Shown here piece after piece: positions 27,689 to 37,225 of a DNA stretch of 42,209 nucleotides (positions within the stretch are counted from its first letter, which is position 1; the number at the start of each line of letters is the position of its first letter). Made by a program: the position numbers and the translations under genes. Under the pieces are notes generated by a model, which searched no databases, was not told the origin of the DNA, and saw only the letters and a program-made list of their open reading frames with translations. The stretch covers positions 1 to 42,209 of the forward strand of contig JALRBW010000057.1 in assembly GCA_023257625.1 (NCBI GenBank). The letters run 5' to 3'. Source of the stretch: Flavobacteriaceae bacterium (GTDB taxonomy: Bacteria; Bacteroidota; Bacteroidia; Flavobacteriales; Flavobacteriaceae).

Positions 27689-29158
27689 ATGACTATTAAA
27701 AAAGAAGCGATTAAAACGCTGGGAGAGTTAAAAAAATCAGGGTATACACCCTTATCTATTCAAGATGAAATAGTAAAAAATTTGCGACATAAATTAGCCC
27801 ATGGTGAAACAACCTTTGAAGGACTTTTGGGATATGAACACACCGTGATACCCGATGTTGAACGTGCTTTATTATCTAAACACAATATCAATCTTTTGGG
27901 TTTACGGGGACAAGCTAAAACTAAATTAGCCCGACAAATTACCTCTTTACTAGATGAATGGGTACCTGTAGTAGAAGGTTCAGAAATTAATGATGATCCT
28001 TTAGACCCCATAAGTAGAGAAGCCATTTTGAAAATAGATAAAGAAGGGGACAAAACTCCAATTGGATGGCTGCATCGAAGTGAACGTTTTTTTGAAAAAC
28101 TAGCCACTCCTGATGTTACCGTTGCTGATTTAATCGGTGATGTTGATCCGATTAAAGCTTCCAATTTAAAATTGTCGTATGCTGATGAGCGAGTGCTTCA
28201 TTTTGGGATGATTCCCAGAGCCCATCGCTGTATCTTTGTTTTAAATGAACTCCCTGACCTCCAAGCGCGAATTCAGGTAGCGTTATTTTCAATCCTACAA
28301 GAAAAAGAAATTCAAATAAGAGGATTTAAACTTCGACTCCCCGTGAATCCGCTTTTGGTTTTTACCGCAAATCCTGAAGATTACACCAACCGTGGAAGTA
28401 TAGTAACGCCCCTTAAAGACCGTATTGGCTCACAAATACTTACCCACTACCCTTTTACACTTTCAACTGCAAAGGCAATCACTTCACAAGAAACGAAATT
28501 GACTGCCGGTCAAAAAACGTCCATACACGTGCCTGAACTTGCTCAAGATATAATTGAACAGATTGGGTTTGAAGCCAGAAAAAGTGAATTTGTAGATTTA
28601 AAAAGTGGTGTAAGTGTGCGAATGAGTATTACAGCTTTTGAAAATTTAATAAGCACAGCGGAACGCCGATTATTGTTGACTGGTGATTCAAATACCTCCG
28701 TTCGCCTAGTAGACTTTTTAGGGGTAATTCCGGCAATTAACGGTAAAATTGAATTGGTATATGAAGGAGAACAGGAAGGGGCTGAACAAATTTCTTATCA
28801 TTTAATTTCACAAGCCATTAAAACATTATTCCCCTCATATTTTCCTAAAATTGAAAAACTCGAAAAAGCTAGTGAGGAAGGTCCATACGATCAACTTCTA
28901 GGGTGGTTTTTCCGTGATAATGAATTATTTATTGAAGATAGTTTAAATGAAAAAGACTATCAAAAAGCACTTGATGGCTTACCCGGAATTAAGGAAATTA
29001 TTGATAAACATCAACCCAATTGCCATTCAAAAGACATATATTTTATGATGGAGTTTTTATTATGGGGGCTTGAGTCTTTTAAAAAATTAAACAAATACCG
29101 TACTTTAGAAGGGTTTCAATTTAAAGACAACCTAGGTAGCTACATTAGTAGATTATAA
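27689..29158 (+). CDS. Magnesium-chelatase-like AAA+ ATPase (VWA partner)
   Basis: The 489-residue protein is a ChlI/MoxR-group AAA+ ATPase. The P-loop is GLRGQAKT (71-78): the glycine before the lysine is Ala76, though Lys77 and Thr78 are kept. Walker B is CIFVLNE (181-187), with Asn186 for the usual Asp and the catalytic Glu187 kept. Sensor 1 is FTANPEDYTNRG with Asn228. An insertion with GWLHRSERFFEKLATPDVTVADLIGDVDP lies between them, as in magnesium chelatase-like ATPases. It likely powers the neighbouring VWA protein. Members with similar GxRGQxKT and NELPDL motifs occur, as I recall, in other phyla. The changed Walker residues need not abolish ATPase activity. araB begins 20 bases downstream. 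Confidence 0.82.
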   Translation: MTIKKEAIKTLGELKKSGYTPLSIQDEIVKNLRHKLAHGETTFEGLLGYEHTVIPDVERALLSKHNINLLGLRGQAKTKLARQITSLLDEWVPVVEGSEINDDPLDPISREAILKIDKEGDKTPIGWLHRSERFFEKLATPDVTVADLIGDVDPIKASNLKLSYADERVLHFGMIPRAHRCIFVLNELPDLQARIQVALFSILQEKEIQIRGFKLRLPVNPLLVFTANPEDYTNRGSIVTPLKDRIGSQILTHYPFTLSTAKAITSQETKLTAGQKTSIHVPELAQDIIEQIGFEARKSEFVDLKSGVSVRMSITAFENLISTAERRLLLTGDSNTSVRLVDFLGVIPAINGKIELVYEGEQEGAEQISYHLISQAIKTLFPSYFPKIEKLEKASEEGPYDQLLGWFFRDNELFIEDSLNEKDYQKALDGLPGIKEIIDKHQPNCHSKDIYFMMEFLLWGLESFKKLNKYRTLEGFQFKDNLGSYISRL

Positions 29159-29178
29159 TCCTTAAAAGAACAAGTGAT

Positions 29179-30855
29179 TTGAAGACAACCTTTGTAATTG
29201 GATTAGATTTTGGTACAGACTCTGTTAGGGCTGTATTAATGAATAGTCATAATAGAGATGTGTTAGCAACTGAAATTCATTATTATAAAAGATGGAAATC
29301 TTTTCACTTTTGTCAACCTATTGAAAATCAATATCGTCAACACCCTCAAGATCATATTGAAGGAATGGAGCAAACCATTCTGGCTGTTCTAAAAAAAACA
29401 AAAATTAATCCTGAACAAATTAAAGCAATTGGAATTGACACAACAGGATCCTCACCACTTCCACTAACTAAAGAAGGCCATGCCTTGGCTTTTGAGCCAG
29501 GATTTGAAAATAATCCAAATGCTATGATGATTTTATGGAAAGACCATACAGCCATTTTAGAAGCGTTAGAAATTAATCAACATGCAAATTCTTTAGCTAT
29601 TAATTATTTGCAATATGTAGGTGGAATTTATTCATCAGAATGGTTTTGGGCAAAAATTCTTCATGTAATTCGAAAAGACAAGAACGTAAAAGAACATGCC
29701 TATACCTGGATGGAACACTGTGATTACATGTCTTACATTTTGGTAAAAAATAAAGATTTAAGTCAATTTAAAAGAAGTCGTTGTGCTGCTGGTCATAAAG
29801 CGCTTTGGCATACTTCATGGGGTGGATTACCTCCAGAAGATTTTTTAAACGCCTTTGACCCTTATTTAGGCAAATTAAGAAAGCGCTTGTATACCAAAAC
29901 TTACACTTCAGATGAAATTGCAGGTACCCTTGATCCACATTGGGCAAAAAAATTGGGGCTAACCGAAAATACCGTAATTGCAGTTGGTACTTTTGATGCT
30001 CATGCAGGAGCTGTAGGAGCTGATATTAAAGAAAATACACTTATCCGTGTAATGGGTACCTCTACTTGTGACATACTTGTTTCTTCAAAAAAAAACATTG
30101 GAACAACAACAGTACGTGGTATTTGTGGTCAAGTAGAAGGATCAGTTCTACCTAACTGGATAGGATTAGAAGCTGGTCAATCTGCTTTTGGAGATGTTCT
30201 GGCTTGGTTTAAATCCATTATAGATTGGCCTATGGAGCATTTTGTTTTTAATTCTTCTCTATTGACAGAAGAACAAAAAAATAATCTAAAAGAAGCATAC
30301 CATTCTCAAGTCATAGAAAAATTAACCCAATCTGCCCAATCAATTCATTTAGAAGAAGCACTTCCCGTTGCATTAGATTGGATAAATGGCAGAAGAACCC
30401 CTGATGCTGATCAAACCTTAAAAGGGGCTATTTCAAATTTGAATTTGGGAACCAAAACACCACATCTTTTTTTAGCCTTAATTCATTCCATTTGTTTTGG
30501 TTCTAAGTTAATAGTTGATCGTTTTATAGAAGAAGGTATAAAAATAAATAATGTTGTGGGCATAGGTGGTGTTGCAAAAAAAAATCCTTTTATTATGCAA
30601 ACACTAGCAAATGTTCTTAACTGTCCTGTTCAAGTGGCTGACTCAGAACAAACCCCTGCATTAGGGTCAGCTATATACGCATCAGTTGCTGCAGGGTTAC
30701 ATCCAACCGTAGAAGCAGCTAGCAAAATAATGAGCAGTACCTTTGTTGCCACTTATATCCCCGAAAAAGATAAAGTTAAAGCGCTACAACCCTTGCAAAA
30801 AGAATATGTTAATTTGGGTATTGCTATTGAAAGACTAACACACACTTCCATATGA
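29179..30855 (+). CDS. araB: Ribulokinase
   Basis: AraB phosphorylates L-ribulose to L-ribulose-5-phosphate. The 558-residue FGGY-family kinase begins with the phosphate-binding segment FVIGLDFGTDSVRAVLM. It also has GIDTTGSSPLPL, the ATP-site segments VMGTSTCDILV and GQSAFGDVLAW, and the C-terminal GIGGVAKKNPFIMQTLANVL. Length is normal for AraB (about 560). The start must be TTG at 29179, because the first ATG in frame (29239) would remove the nucleotide-binding strand. It is the first gene of a tight arabinose operon: it overlaps araD by 4 bases. No convincing promoter is visible in the 20-base gap from the AAA+ gene, so either read-through or a promoter inside that gene is needed. Confidence 0.95.
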   Translation: MKTTFVIGLDFGTDSVRAVLMNSHNRDVLATEIHYYKRWKSFHFCQPIENQYRQHPQDHIEGMEQTILAVLKKTKINPEQIKAIGIDTTGSSPLPLTKEGHALAFEPGFENNPNAMMILWKDHTAILEALEINQHANSLAINYLQYVGGIYSSEWFWAKILHVIRKDKNVKEHAYTWMEHCDYMSYILVKNKDLSQFKRSRCAAGHKALWHTSWGGLPPEDFLNAFDPYLGKLRKRLYTKTYTSDEIAGTLDPHWAKKLGLTENTVIAVGTFDAHAGAVGADIKENTLIRVMGTSTCDILVSSKKNIGTTTVRGICGQVEGSVLPNWIGLEAGQSAFGDVLAWFKSIIDWPMEHFVFNSSLLTEEQKNNLKEAYHSQVIEKLTQSAQSIHLEEALPVALDWINGRRTPDADQTLKGAISNLNLGTKTPHLFLALIHSICFGSKLIVDRFIEEGIKINNVVGIGGVAKKNPFIMQTLANVLNCPVQVADSEQTPALGSAIYASVAAGLHPTVEAASKIMSSTFVATYIPEKDKVKALQPLQKEYVNLGIAIERLTHTSI

Positions 30856-31556
30856 GTTCTTCTTTTAAAACCTTAAAACAAGAATGCTATGAGGCCAATA
30901 TGGAACTTAATTCCCTTGGCTTAGTTATTCATACTTTTGGCAATGTAAGTGCCGTAGATCGTGAACAAAAGGTTTTTGCTATTAAACCTAGCGGTGTACC
31001 CTACGGCAAATTAAAAGCTGAGGATATGGTTATTGTCAATTTTGATGCACATGTAATTGAGGGTAAATTAAAACCCTCTTCAGATACCCCTACCCACGCC
31101 TATTTATATAAAAAGTGGGAAACCCTAGGAGGAATTGCCCATACCCATGCCTTGTATTCTGTAGCTTGGGCACAGGCTCAATGCTCAATCCCAATATTAG
31201 GCACCACCCATGCAGATCACCTTACACATGACATACCATGTACCCCACCTATGAGTGATCTGTTGATAGAGGGGCTTTACGAGCACAATACAGGCGTTCA
31301 AATAACCGATTATTTTTCTGCACTACACCTATCGCCCACTGAAATTGAAATGATCCTTATAGGAAACCATGGCCCTTTCTGCTGGGGTGCTAGTGCCTCT
31401 AGAGCCGTTTATAATAGTCAAGTACTCGAAGCGATTGCAGAGATGGCTTACCTTACCTTGCAAATAAATCCAAAAGCAGAACGATTAAAACAAGCACTAA
31501 TCAAGAAGCATTACGATAGGAAACACGGAAAAAATTCTTATTACGGACAAGACTAA
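30852..31556 (+). CDS. araD: L-ribulose-5-phosphate 4-epimerase
   Basis: AraD converts L-ribulose-5-phosphate into D-xylulose-5-phosphate, which enters the pentose phosphate pathway. The 234 residues are a class II aldolase-fold protein. Visible are the phosphate/substrate segment TFGNVSAVDREQKVFAIKPSGVPY, SSDTPTHAYLYKKW, the zinc-binding HTH in GGIAHTHALYSVAWAQA, TTHADHL, and a later His in IGNHGPFCWG. The length is the same as E. coli AraD (about 231). The ATG overlaps the araB stop (ATGA), and the TAA is immediately followed by the araA ATG with no gap. Confidence 0.96.
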   Translation: MSSSFKTLKQECYEANMELNSLGLVIHTFGNVSAVDREQKVFAIKPSGVPYGKLKAEDMVIVNFDAHVIEGKLKPSSDTPTHAYLYKKWETLGGIAHTHALYSVAWAQAQCSIPILGTTHADHLTHDIPCTPPMSDLLIEGLYEHNTGVQITDYFSALHLSPTEIEMILIGNHGPFCWGASASRAVYNSQVLEAIAEMAYLTLQINPKAERLKQALIKKHYDRKHGKNSYYGQD

Positions 31557-33041
31557 ATGAAAACAAAAGACAAAAAAAAAGTATGGTTTGTTACCGGAAC
31601 GCAACATTTGTATGGACCTGAAGTATTAAATCAAGTTTCTGCTCACGCTAAAGAAATAGCACAAACACTTAATGAATCTCTTTCTTCACCTGTAGAAATT
31701 GTTTTTCAACCCATACTCAAGACACCCGATGAAATAACGTCTTTATTCATTACGGCCGGTGCAGACAGCCAATGTATTGGAATCATTACTTGGATGCATA
31801 CTTTTTCACCCTCTAAAATGTGGATCAATGGTTTAAAAAGGCTTCAGGTGCCTTTATGTCATCTTAATACTCAATTCAATAAAGAAATTCCTTGGGATTC
31901 GATTGATATGGATTTTATGAATTTGAATCAATCTGCCCATGGAGATCGAGAATTTGCTCATCTTTTAACACGAATGAAAATTCGTCGAAAAACTATAGTC
32001 GGTTTTTGGAAAGATATATCTGTTCAAAAAAGCATTTCAAATTGGACACGTGCTGCTTTAGGGTGGAGCGAGCTACAAGAAATTAAAGTAGCCAGAATAG
32101 GCGATAATATGCGGGAGGTAGCTGTTACTGAGGGAGACAAAGTTCAGGCACAAATTCAGTTTGGATTTAGCGTTAATGGATATGATACAGATGACATTAC
32201 AAAAATCATAGAAACTCTTAACACTTCAGAAGTAGAAGCACTTTTAAAAGTATATGAAGACAGCTATGAAGTAGATTCTGAACTCAAGCAGGGAGGTAAA
32301 AAAAGAGAATCATTAATTGCCGCAGCAAAAATTGAGCTTGGACTTAAAAAATTCTTAGATCAAGGAGGGTTTAAAGCGTTTACCGATACCTTTGAAAATT
32401 TAGGAACATTTGAACAATTACCCGGAATTGCAGTACAACGTTTAATGGAACAGGGCTATGGATTTGCTGGTGAAGGAGACTGGAAAACGGCTGCTTTGGT
32501 AAGAGCCTTTAAGGTAATGTCTCAAAATACTCCTGGTGGCACTTCTTTCATGGAAGATTATACCTATCATTTTGGAAATTCATCTCAAGTACTCGGTGCT
32601 CATATGTTAGAAATTTGCCCGTCAATATCTGAAAATAAACCTCGCTGTGAAATTCACCCTTTAGGGATTGGAGGTAAAAAAGATCCTGTACGATTAGTTT
32701 TTGATGGAAAAGCTGGAGAAGCAATTAATGTTAGCCTTATTGATTTAGGCACCCGGTTTCGCTTAATATTAAATGAAGTAAACGCTATTCCTTTTAAAAA
32801 TAAACTTCCTAAACTTCCTGTTGCAAGGGTATTATGGACACCTCAACCATCTCTAGAAATTGCTGCTTCAGCCTGGATGAAAGCTGGAGGATCGCATCAT
32901 ACAGTATATTCACAAGCTTTGGAAACAGAAGTTATTCAAGATTTTGCTACCCTAGCTGGTGTTGAATTAATTTGTATAGACAAAAACACTAAATTGTACG
33001 AACTTGAACAAACTCTAAATGCAAATGAAGCTGTATTTTAA
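31557..33041 (+). CDS. araA: L-arabinose isomerase
   Basis: AraA interconverts L-arabinose and L-ribulose using Mn2+. The 494 residues are full length and keep the metal and catalytic residues at nearly the E. coli numbering: Glu306 (GEGDWK), Glu333 (FMEDYTYHF), His349 ([10 protein letters not shown]) and His448 (GGSHHTVYS). ATG start directly after the araD stop. Its 3' end overlaps the start of the mutarotase gene by 23 bases. This is not a frameshift, since both proteins are full length with intact ends. Confidence 0.97.
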   Translation: MKTKDKKKVWFVTGTQHLYGPEVLNQVSAHAKEIAQTLNESLSSPVEIVFQPILKTPDEITSLFITAGADSQCIGIITWMHTFSPSKMWINGLKRLQVPLCHLNTQFNKEIPWDSIDMDFMNLNQSAHGDREFAHLLTRMKIRRKTIVGFWKDISVQKSISNWTRAALGWSELQEIKVARIGDNMREVAVTEGDKVQAQIQFGFSVNGYDTDDITKIIETLNTSEVEALLKVYEDSYEVDSELKQGGKKRESLIAAAKIELGLKKFLDQGGFKAFTDTFENLGTFEQLPGIAVQRLMEQGYGFAGEGDWKTAALVRAFKVMSQNTPGGTSFMEDYTYHFGNSSQVLGAHMLEICPSISENKPRCEIHPLGIGGKKDPVRLVFDGKAGEAINVSLIDLGTRFRLILNEVNAIPFKNKLPKLPVARVLWTPQPSLEIAASAWMKAGGSHHTVYSQALETEVIQDFATLAGVELICIDKNTKLYELEQTLNANEAVF

Positions 33042-34182
33042 AAAATTAAATTCTATTAATTTCCTGTTTATTTTATTATCGATACTATTGGTTAGCTGTG
33101 ATCAAAATATGAAAAACAAATTATCAATAATACAACAACCCTTTGGGGAAACTCAAAAAGGTCAAAAAGTGGATTTATATGAATTAAAAAATAACAACGG
33201 AATGATCGTTGAGATTATAACTTACGGGGGAATTATAACATCCATTAAAGTTCCCAACCGAGAAGGAGTGATTGAAGATGTAGTTTTAGGATATACAACA
33301 CTTGCGGACTATGAAAAATCAAGCCCTTATTTTGGAGCACTTATTGGTCGCTATGGCAATCGGATTGCTAATGGAAGATTTGATCTTGAAGGTAAAACGT
33401 ACACGCTTGTACAAAATGATGGCAAAAATCATTTGCATGGTGGAAATGTTGGATTTGACAAAGTAGTTTGGAGTGCGGAAACAAAAATTTCATCTGAAGA
33501 AGTCGCTCTTATTTTGAGCTATGTTAGTCCCGATGGAGAAGAGGGATATCCGGGAACATTATCTGTTGAAGTAACCTATCGGTTGACTGAAAACAATACC
33601 TTGATAGTTGACTATAAAGCTAATACTGATAAAACCACTATTGTAAATTTAACTCAACACTCCTATTTTAATTTGTCAGCAAATTTTGAAACCCCCATTT
33701 TGGACCATGAAGTTCAGTTGGTTGCAGATTATTATTTACCTGTTGATGCAACCTTGATTCCCAAAGGAGAAATTGCTCCTGTTCAACAAACCCCCTTTGA
33801 TTTTACTCAACCCAAACCGATTGGGAAAGAAATTGAAATGGAAAATGAGCAACTACAACGTGGTGGTGGATATGATCATTGTTGGGTTCTCAATTCAAAT
33901 AACAGCAATGCTTTGGCGGCTCGTGTATATCATCCCTCAAGTGGCAGAGTACTTCAAATCTATACCGATGAACCTGCTATTCAATTTTATACTGGAAATT
34001 TTTTAGACGGAACGCTTCCAAATAAAAAAGGAGGGGTATATAACTATCGAAGTGGTTTTTGTTTAGAAACACAGCATTACCCTGATTCTCCAAACCAACC
34101 AAATTTTCCTTCTGTGGTCTTACATCCTAATGAAACCTATAGGACATCAACCAAATTTGAATTTTTAACAAGTAAATTATGA
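33019..34182 (+). CDS. galM: Aldose 1-epimerase (mutarotase), exported lipoprotein
   Basis: This enzyme interconverts the alpha and beta anomers of an aldose. The protein (387 residues from 33019; a second ATG at 33025 is equally possible) has a lipoprotein signal ending in the lipobox LLVSC near residue 27, so it works outside the cytoplasm on sugar before uptake. Conserved segments are [35 protein letters not shown], the catalytic-His region [11 protein letters not shown], and the catalytic-Glu region [16 protein letters not shown]. In this operon the likely substrate is L-arabinose, which is inference from context. It overlaps araA at its 5' end and the transporter gene by 4 bases at its 3' end. 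Confidence 0.93.
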   Translation: MQMKLYFKKLNSINFLFILLSILLVSCDQNMKNKLSIIQQPFGETQKGQKVDLYELKNNNGMIVEIITYGGIITSIKVPNREGVIEDVVLGYTTLADYEKSSPYFGALIGRYGNRIANGRFDLEGKTYTLVQNDGKNHLHGGNVGFDKVVWSAETKISSEEVALILSYVSPDGEEGYPGTLSVEVTYRLTENNTLIVDYKANTDKTTIVNLTQHSYFNLSANFETPILDHEVQLVADYYLPVDATLIPKGEIAPVQQTPFDFTQPKPIGKEIEMENEQLQRGGGYDHCWVLNSNNSNALAARVYHPSSGRVLQIYTDEPAIQFYTGNFLDGTLPNKKGGVYNYRSGFCLETQHYPDSPNQPNFPSVVLHPNETYRTSTKFEFLTSKL

Positions 34183-35798
34183 AATCACTTGATCTGTTAG
34201 ATTGGATTGCCATTGCTCTTTATTTTGTGGTTTTGGCAGTAATAGCCATTTGGGTTATACGCAAAAAGAAAAATAGTACTGAAGACTATTTTTTAGCTGG
34301 TAGGAATGTAGGATGGTTTGTTATAGGTGCCTCCATATTTGCTTCTAATATAGGATCTGAGCATGTAGTGGGCTTAGCAGGGGCAGGAGCTGGAAACCGA
34401 CTTCCTATGTTAATTTATGAAATACATGCATGGATTGTCTTGGCTTTAGGATGGATATTTTTGCCTTTTTACCAAAGAAGTGGCGTTTTTACAATGCCTG
34501 AATTTTTAGAAAAACGATTCGATCAACGCTCCCGTTGGATTTTATCTGTTTTCTCAATAGCGGCTTACGTGCTTACCAAAATTTCTGTTACTATATATGC
34601 TGGAGGTGTAGTGGTATCTGCCCTATTGGGCATAGATTTTTGGACAGGTGCCATAGCCACTGTAGTTCTAACAGGAATTTACACCGTCTTAGGTGGAATG
34701 CGAGCCGTGGTGTACACAGAGGCCATTCAAGCCATTGTTCTGGTTATTGGTGCTGCCGTACTCACTCTCATTGGACTTGATCATGTGGGTGGTTGGGAGA
34801 GTATGAAAGAAACCGTAACACCAGAATATCTTAATATGTGGCGATCAGCATCTGATCCTGATTTTCCATGGCCAGCGTTATTTATTTCTAGTACCATAGT
34901 GGGAATATGGTATTGGTGTACAGATCAATATATTGTTCAACGTGCCCTAACGGCTAAAAATTTACAAGAGGGAAGACGAGGAACTATTTTTGGCGCTTTA
35001 TTAAAACTTCTTCCAGTCTTTTTATTTTTAATTCCAGGGGTAATTGCCTTAACCTTGAAAATGAGAGGTGAATTAAATTGGGATTCTCCTGATGAAGCGT
35101 TTCCTGTGTTGATGAGCAATTTACTGCCGTCAGGTTTGAGAGGATTGGTGGCAGCAGGATTATTAGCTGCATTAATGAGTTCGTTAGCTTCTGTATTTAA
35201 TTCATGCTCAACCTTATTTACAGTTGACATATACAAAAAACTAAAACCCAATACACTCGAAAAACAACTTGTGAAAACGGGCCAAATAGCAACTCTTGTT
35301 GTTGTGATAATAGGGATCATTTGGATTCCCATAATGTCAAATATATCTGGAGTGTTGTATGAATATCTTCAATCAGTTCAATCGTATATAGCACCTCCAA
35401 TCACAGCTGTTTTTTTAATGGGTATTTTTTATAAACGCATAAATGCTAAAGGGGCATATTTAACTCTTGTATTTGGTTTAATTGCCGCAGCAATAAGAAT
35501 TATATTAGAATTAATTAAAAACACTTTAGATACTAATGGGGTATTATATTACTTAGGTTCCATGAACTTTTTAAGTTTTAGTGCTTGGTTCTTTGTACTC
35601 TGTGTTCTTTTATTAATTGGTGTAAGTTTACTCTCTGAAAAACCTAATTTTGCACAACTTAAAAACCTAACCTATAGTACAATTACGGCTGAAGCAAAAG
35701 CAGAATCTAAAGCTACCTACAATTGGAAAGATGTTGTAGTGTCTATTGTAATTATAAGTATTGTGATCAGTGTTATGATTTTATTTAATGGAAAATAA
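34179..35798 (+). CDS. Sodium/sugar symporter (SSS family), probably for L-arabinose
   Basis: The 539-residue inner-membrane protein has about 14 hydrophobic segments and the SGLT-type signature near its N-terminus: EDYFLAGRNVGWFVIGASIFASNIGSEHVVGLAG, then TMPEFLEKRF. The region LRGLVAAGLLAALMSSLASVFNSCSTLFTVDIYKK contains the serine-rich helix that forms the conserved Na2 sodium site. It belongs with vSGLT-like sodium/glucose or galactose carriers. Arabinose as substrate is inferred from the operon. ATG overlaps the galM stop (ATGA). It is the last gene of the ara operon; no araR-like regulator is in the window. Confidence 0.92.
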   Translation: MKSLDLLDWIAIALYFVVLAVIAIWVIRKKKNSTEDYFLAGRNVGWFVIGASIFASNIGSEHVVGLAGAGAGNRLPMLIYEIHAWIVLALGWIFLPFYQRSGVFTMPEFLEKRFDQRSRWILSVFSIAAYVLTKISVTIYAGGVVVSALLGIDFWTGAIATVVLTGIYTVLGGMRAVVYTEAIQAIVLVIGAAVLTLIGLDHVGGWESMKETVTPEYLNMWRSASDPDFPWPALFISSTIVGIWYWCTDQYIVQRALTAKNLQEGRRGTIFGALLKLLPVFLFLIPGVIALTLKMRGELNWDSPDEAFPVLMSNLLPSGLRGLVAAGLLAALMSSLASVFNSCSTLFTVDIYKKLKPNTLEKQLVKTGQIATLVVVIIGIIWIPIMSNISGVLYEYLQSVQSYIAPPITAVFLMGIFYKRINAKGAYLTLVFGLIAAAIRIILELIKNTLDTNGVLYYLGSMNFLSFSAWFFVLCVLLLIGVSLLSEKPNFAQLKNLTYSTITAEAKAESKATYNWKDVVVSIVIISIVISVMILFNGK

Positions 35799-35802
35799 AA
35801 AA

Positions 35803-35853
35803 ACGGATGGGCTAGTATCTAGAAGTAACCAGAACTTACACTAACCCAACCGT
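35803..35853 (-). terminator. Large imperfect hairpin between two convergent operons
   Basis: Arms at 35803-35816 and 35840-35853 pair over 14 positions with two mismatches around a 23-base loop that itself can form AAGT/ACTT. On the minus strand the hairpin is followed by a 7-base T run (complement of 35797-35803), as in an intrinsic terminator for transcripts from the AGE-DUF4434-SSS-FAD operon. On the plus strand there is no T tract. It starts 5 bases after the symporter stop, so it may also protect the 3' end of the ara transcript. Confidence 0.5.
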
Positions 35854-36059
35854 ATTACAAACAAATTGAAAATAATCAATGAAAACTGTTATTTGAAAAA
35901 CTTTTAGCAAAGAAAATGGTTTTTTTGTAAATATATTTTTATAAATATGTCAATTTTATCATTTTTATTGAGAATTCAATAAAAGGTATTTAAAATTGAA
36001 TAATTTCCAAATATTAATTCTAAATCTGTGAAAATAGAATTGCTGAAAAGGATAATTTA
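35854..36059. other. Non-coding AT-rich spacer
   Basis: About 200 very AT-rich bases separate the hairpin from the end of the AGE-family gene. I see no open frame of useful length, no tRNA or other RNA gene, and no clear promoter consensus. Both flanking operons converge here, so no promoter is expected. Confidence 0.7.
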
Positions 36060-37220
36060 TTAAATACTCAAACGGAGTGCAATTTCATGAAGTTTTAGCA
36101 AGGCTCGTGGAACATGAAAACAACCTTTCCATTTTCCTCCTTTTAAGGGGAGTAATACTTCTCCTCTTCTGTTTAAATATCCATACCACTCTCCTTTATT
36201 AATGTGATCTCTAAAATGATTCCATGTATAGTCATGAATCCTTTTAAACCAATCTAAACATTCATTTTTTTGAGTTAATTCAAACCCTTTCAAAAAACAT
36301 ATCATTGCTTCTAAATGGACCCACCATAATTTTTGATCCCATTCTAACTGTTGAGGTGGATGTCCTTCTGTATCTAAAAAATAATAAATTCCTCCGTGTA
36401 AGGAATCCCATCCCTTTTCAATGAGCAGTAGTGCCTTATCAACGCTTTCATTAATCCAGTCTTTTCTTTGATAATTGACCCCAAGGTCCATAATAAACCA
36501 AAGTGCTTCTAATCCATGACCTGGATTGACTAGTCTTCCTTCAAATGTATCAGAATAGTTGCCTTCAAGTGTTGTATTTTCAACAAGAACTTTTTTATCA
36601 TTTATCCAGAAATGATTTAGAATTTCGAAAACACAAAGTTCAATATTTTGTTTTTTTATTTCTAAAGGTATTAGTGTGCCTACTTCGGTGTAAAGATTGC
36701 ATAATATCATTGGTAGAGCAAAATTTTTGAGCGGTCTGTTTTTAGAAATACTCTTATTCCATTTACCTTTTGGATTATTTTTTCTTTTTTCTATTTGCTC
36801 GAAAGTCTTTTCAAAAGCCTCTTTATATTTTTCATTTTTAGTAATTGTAAACATTTTTGAAAAGGCTAGGCAAGCAAAAGTGTAAGAAAAAATGTTATAC
36901 GGCTCAATTGTGGGATTTCCTTGTTGATCAAGTGAAAAATACCAATTAAAATTTCCATCATGTCCTTTTTTTAAGAGAAAATCTGCTCCGTTTTCTGCAA
37001 TATCCAACCATTCTTTATTAGGTTTAATCTTTTCATAAAATGTCCCAAACATCCAAACTTGACGGCATTGAAGCCATATAAATTTATCTGTATCAAACAC
37101 CTGATGCTGTTCATCAATGCAGGTAAAAAACCCTCCATTGACCTTATCTATACTGTGTTTTTGCCAAAAAGGGATAATCTGATCTGTGAGTTCAGCTAAA
37201 TAAAGTGAAGAATAATTCAT
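36060..37220 (-). CDS. AGE-family (N-acylglucosamine 2-epimerase-like) sugar epimerase/isomerase
   Basis: The 386-residue cytoplasmic protein is a member of the AGE superfamily, an (alpha/alpha)6 barrel that epimerises or isomerises sugars at C2. Its N-terminus resembles the renin-binding-protein/GlcNAc 2-epimerase branch (FWQKHSIDKVNGGFFTCIDE, DTDKFIWLQCRQVWMF with Arg53). The barrel histidines are visible: His235 in NPGHGLEA, His302 in KLWWVHLEA and His369 in GCFHVPRAL. Candidate reactions are ManNAc/GlcNAc, mannose/glucose or another C2 change; sequence alone does not decide. It is the last gene of a four-gene minus-strand cluster, 5 bases after the DUF4434 gene. Confidence 0.85.
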   Translation of the reverse strand: MNYSSLYLAELTDQIIPFWQKHSIDKVNGGFFTCIDEQHQVFDTDKFIWLQCRQVWMFGTFYEKIKPNKEWLDIAENGADFLLKKGHDGNFNWYFSLDQQGNPTIEPYNIFSYTFACLAFSKMFTITKNEKYKEAFEKTFEQIEKRKNNPKGKWNKSISKNRPLKNFALPMILCNLYTEVGTLIPLEIKKQNIELCVFEILNHFWINDKKVLVENTTLEGNYSDTFEGRLVNPGHGLEALWFIMDLGVNYQRKDWINESVDKALLLIEKGWDSLHGGIYYFLDTEGHPPQQLEWDQKLWWVHLEAMICFLKGFELTQKNECLDWFKRIHDYTWNHFRDHINKGEWYGYLNRRGEVLLPLKGGKWKGCFHVPRALLKLHEIALRLSI

Positions 37221-37225
37221 ATCAT

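Noticed and set aside
33019-33041. The 23-base araA/galM overlap as a possible frameshift or sequencing error
   Set aside because: Both products are full length, araA has its normal C-terminus and galM opens with a proper lipoprotein signal, so the overlap is real.
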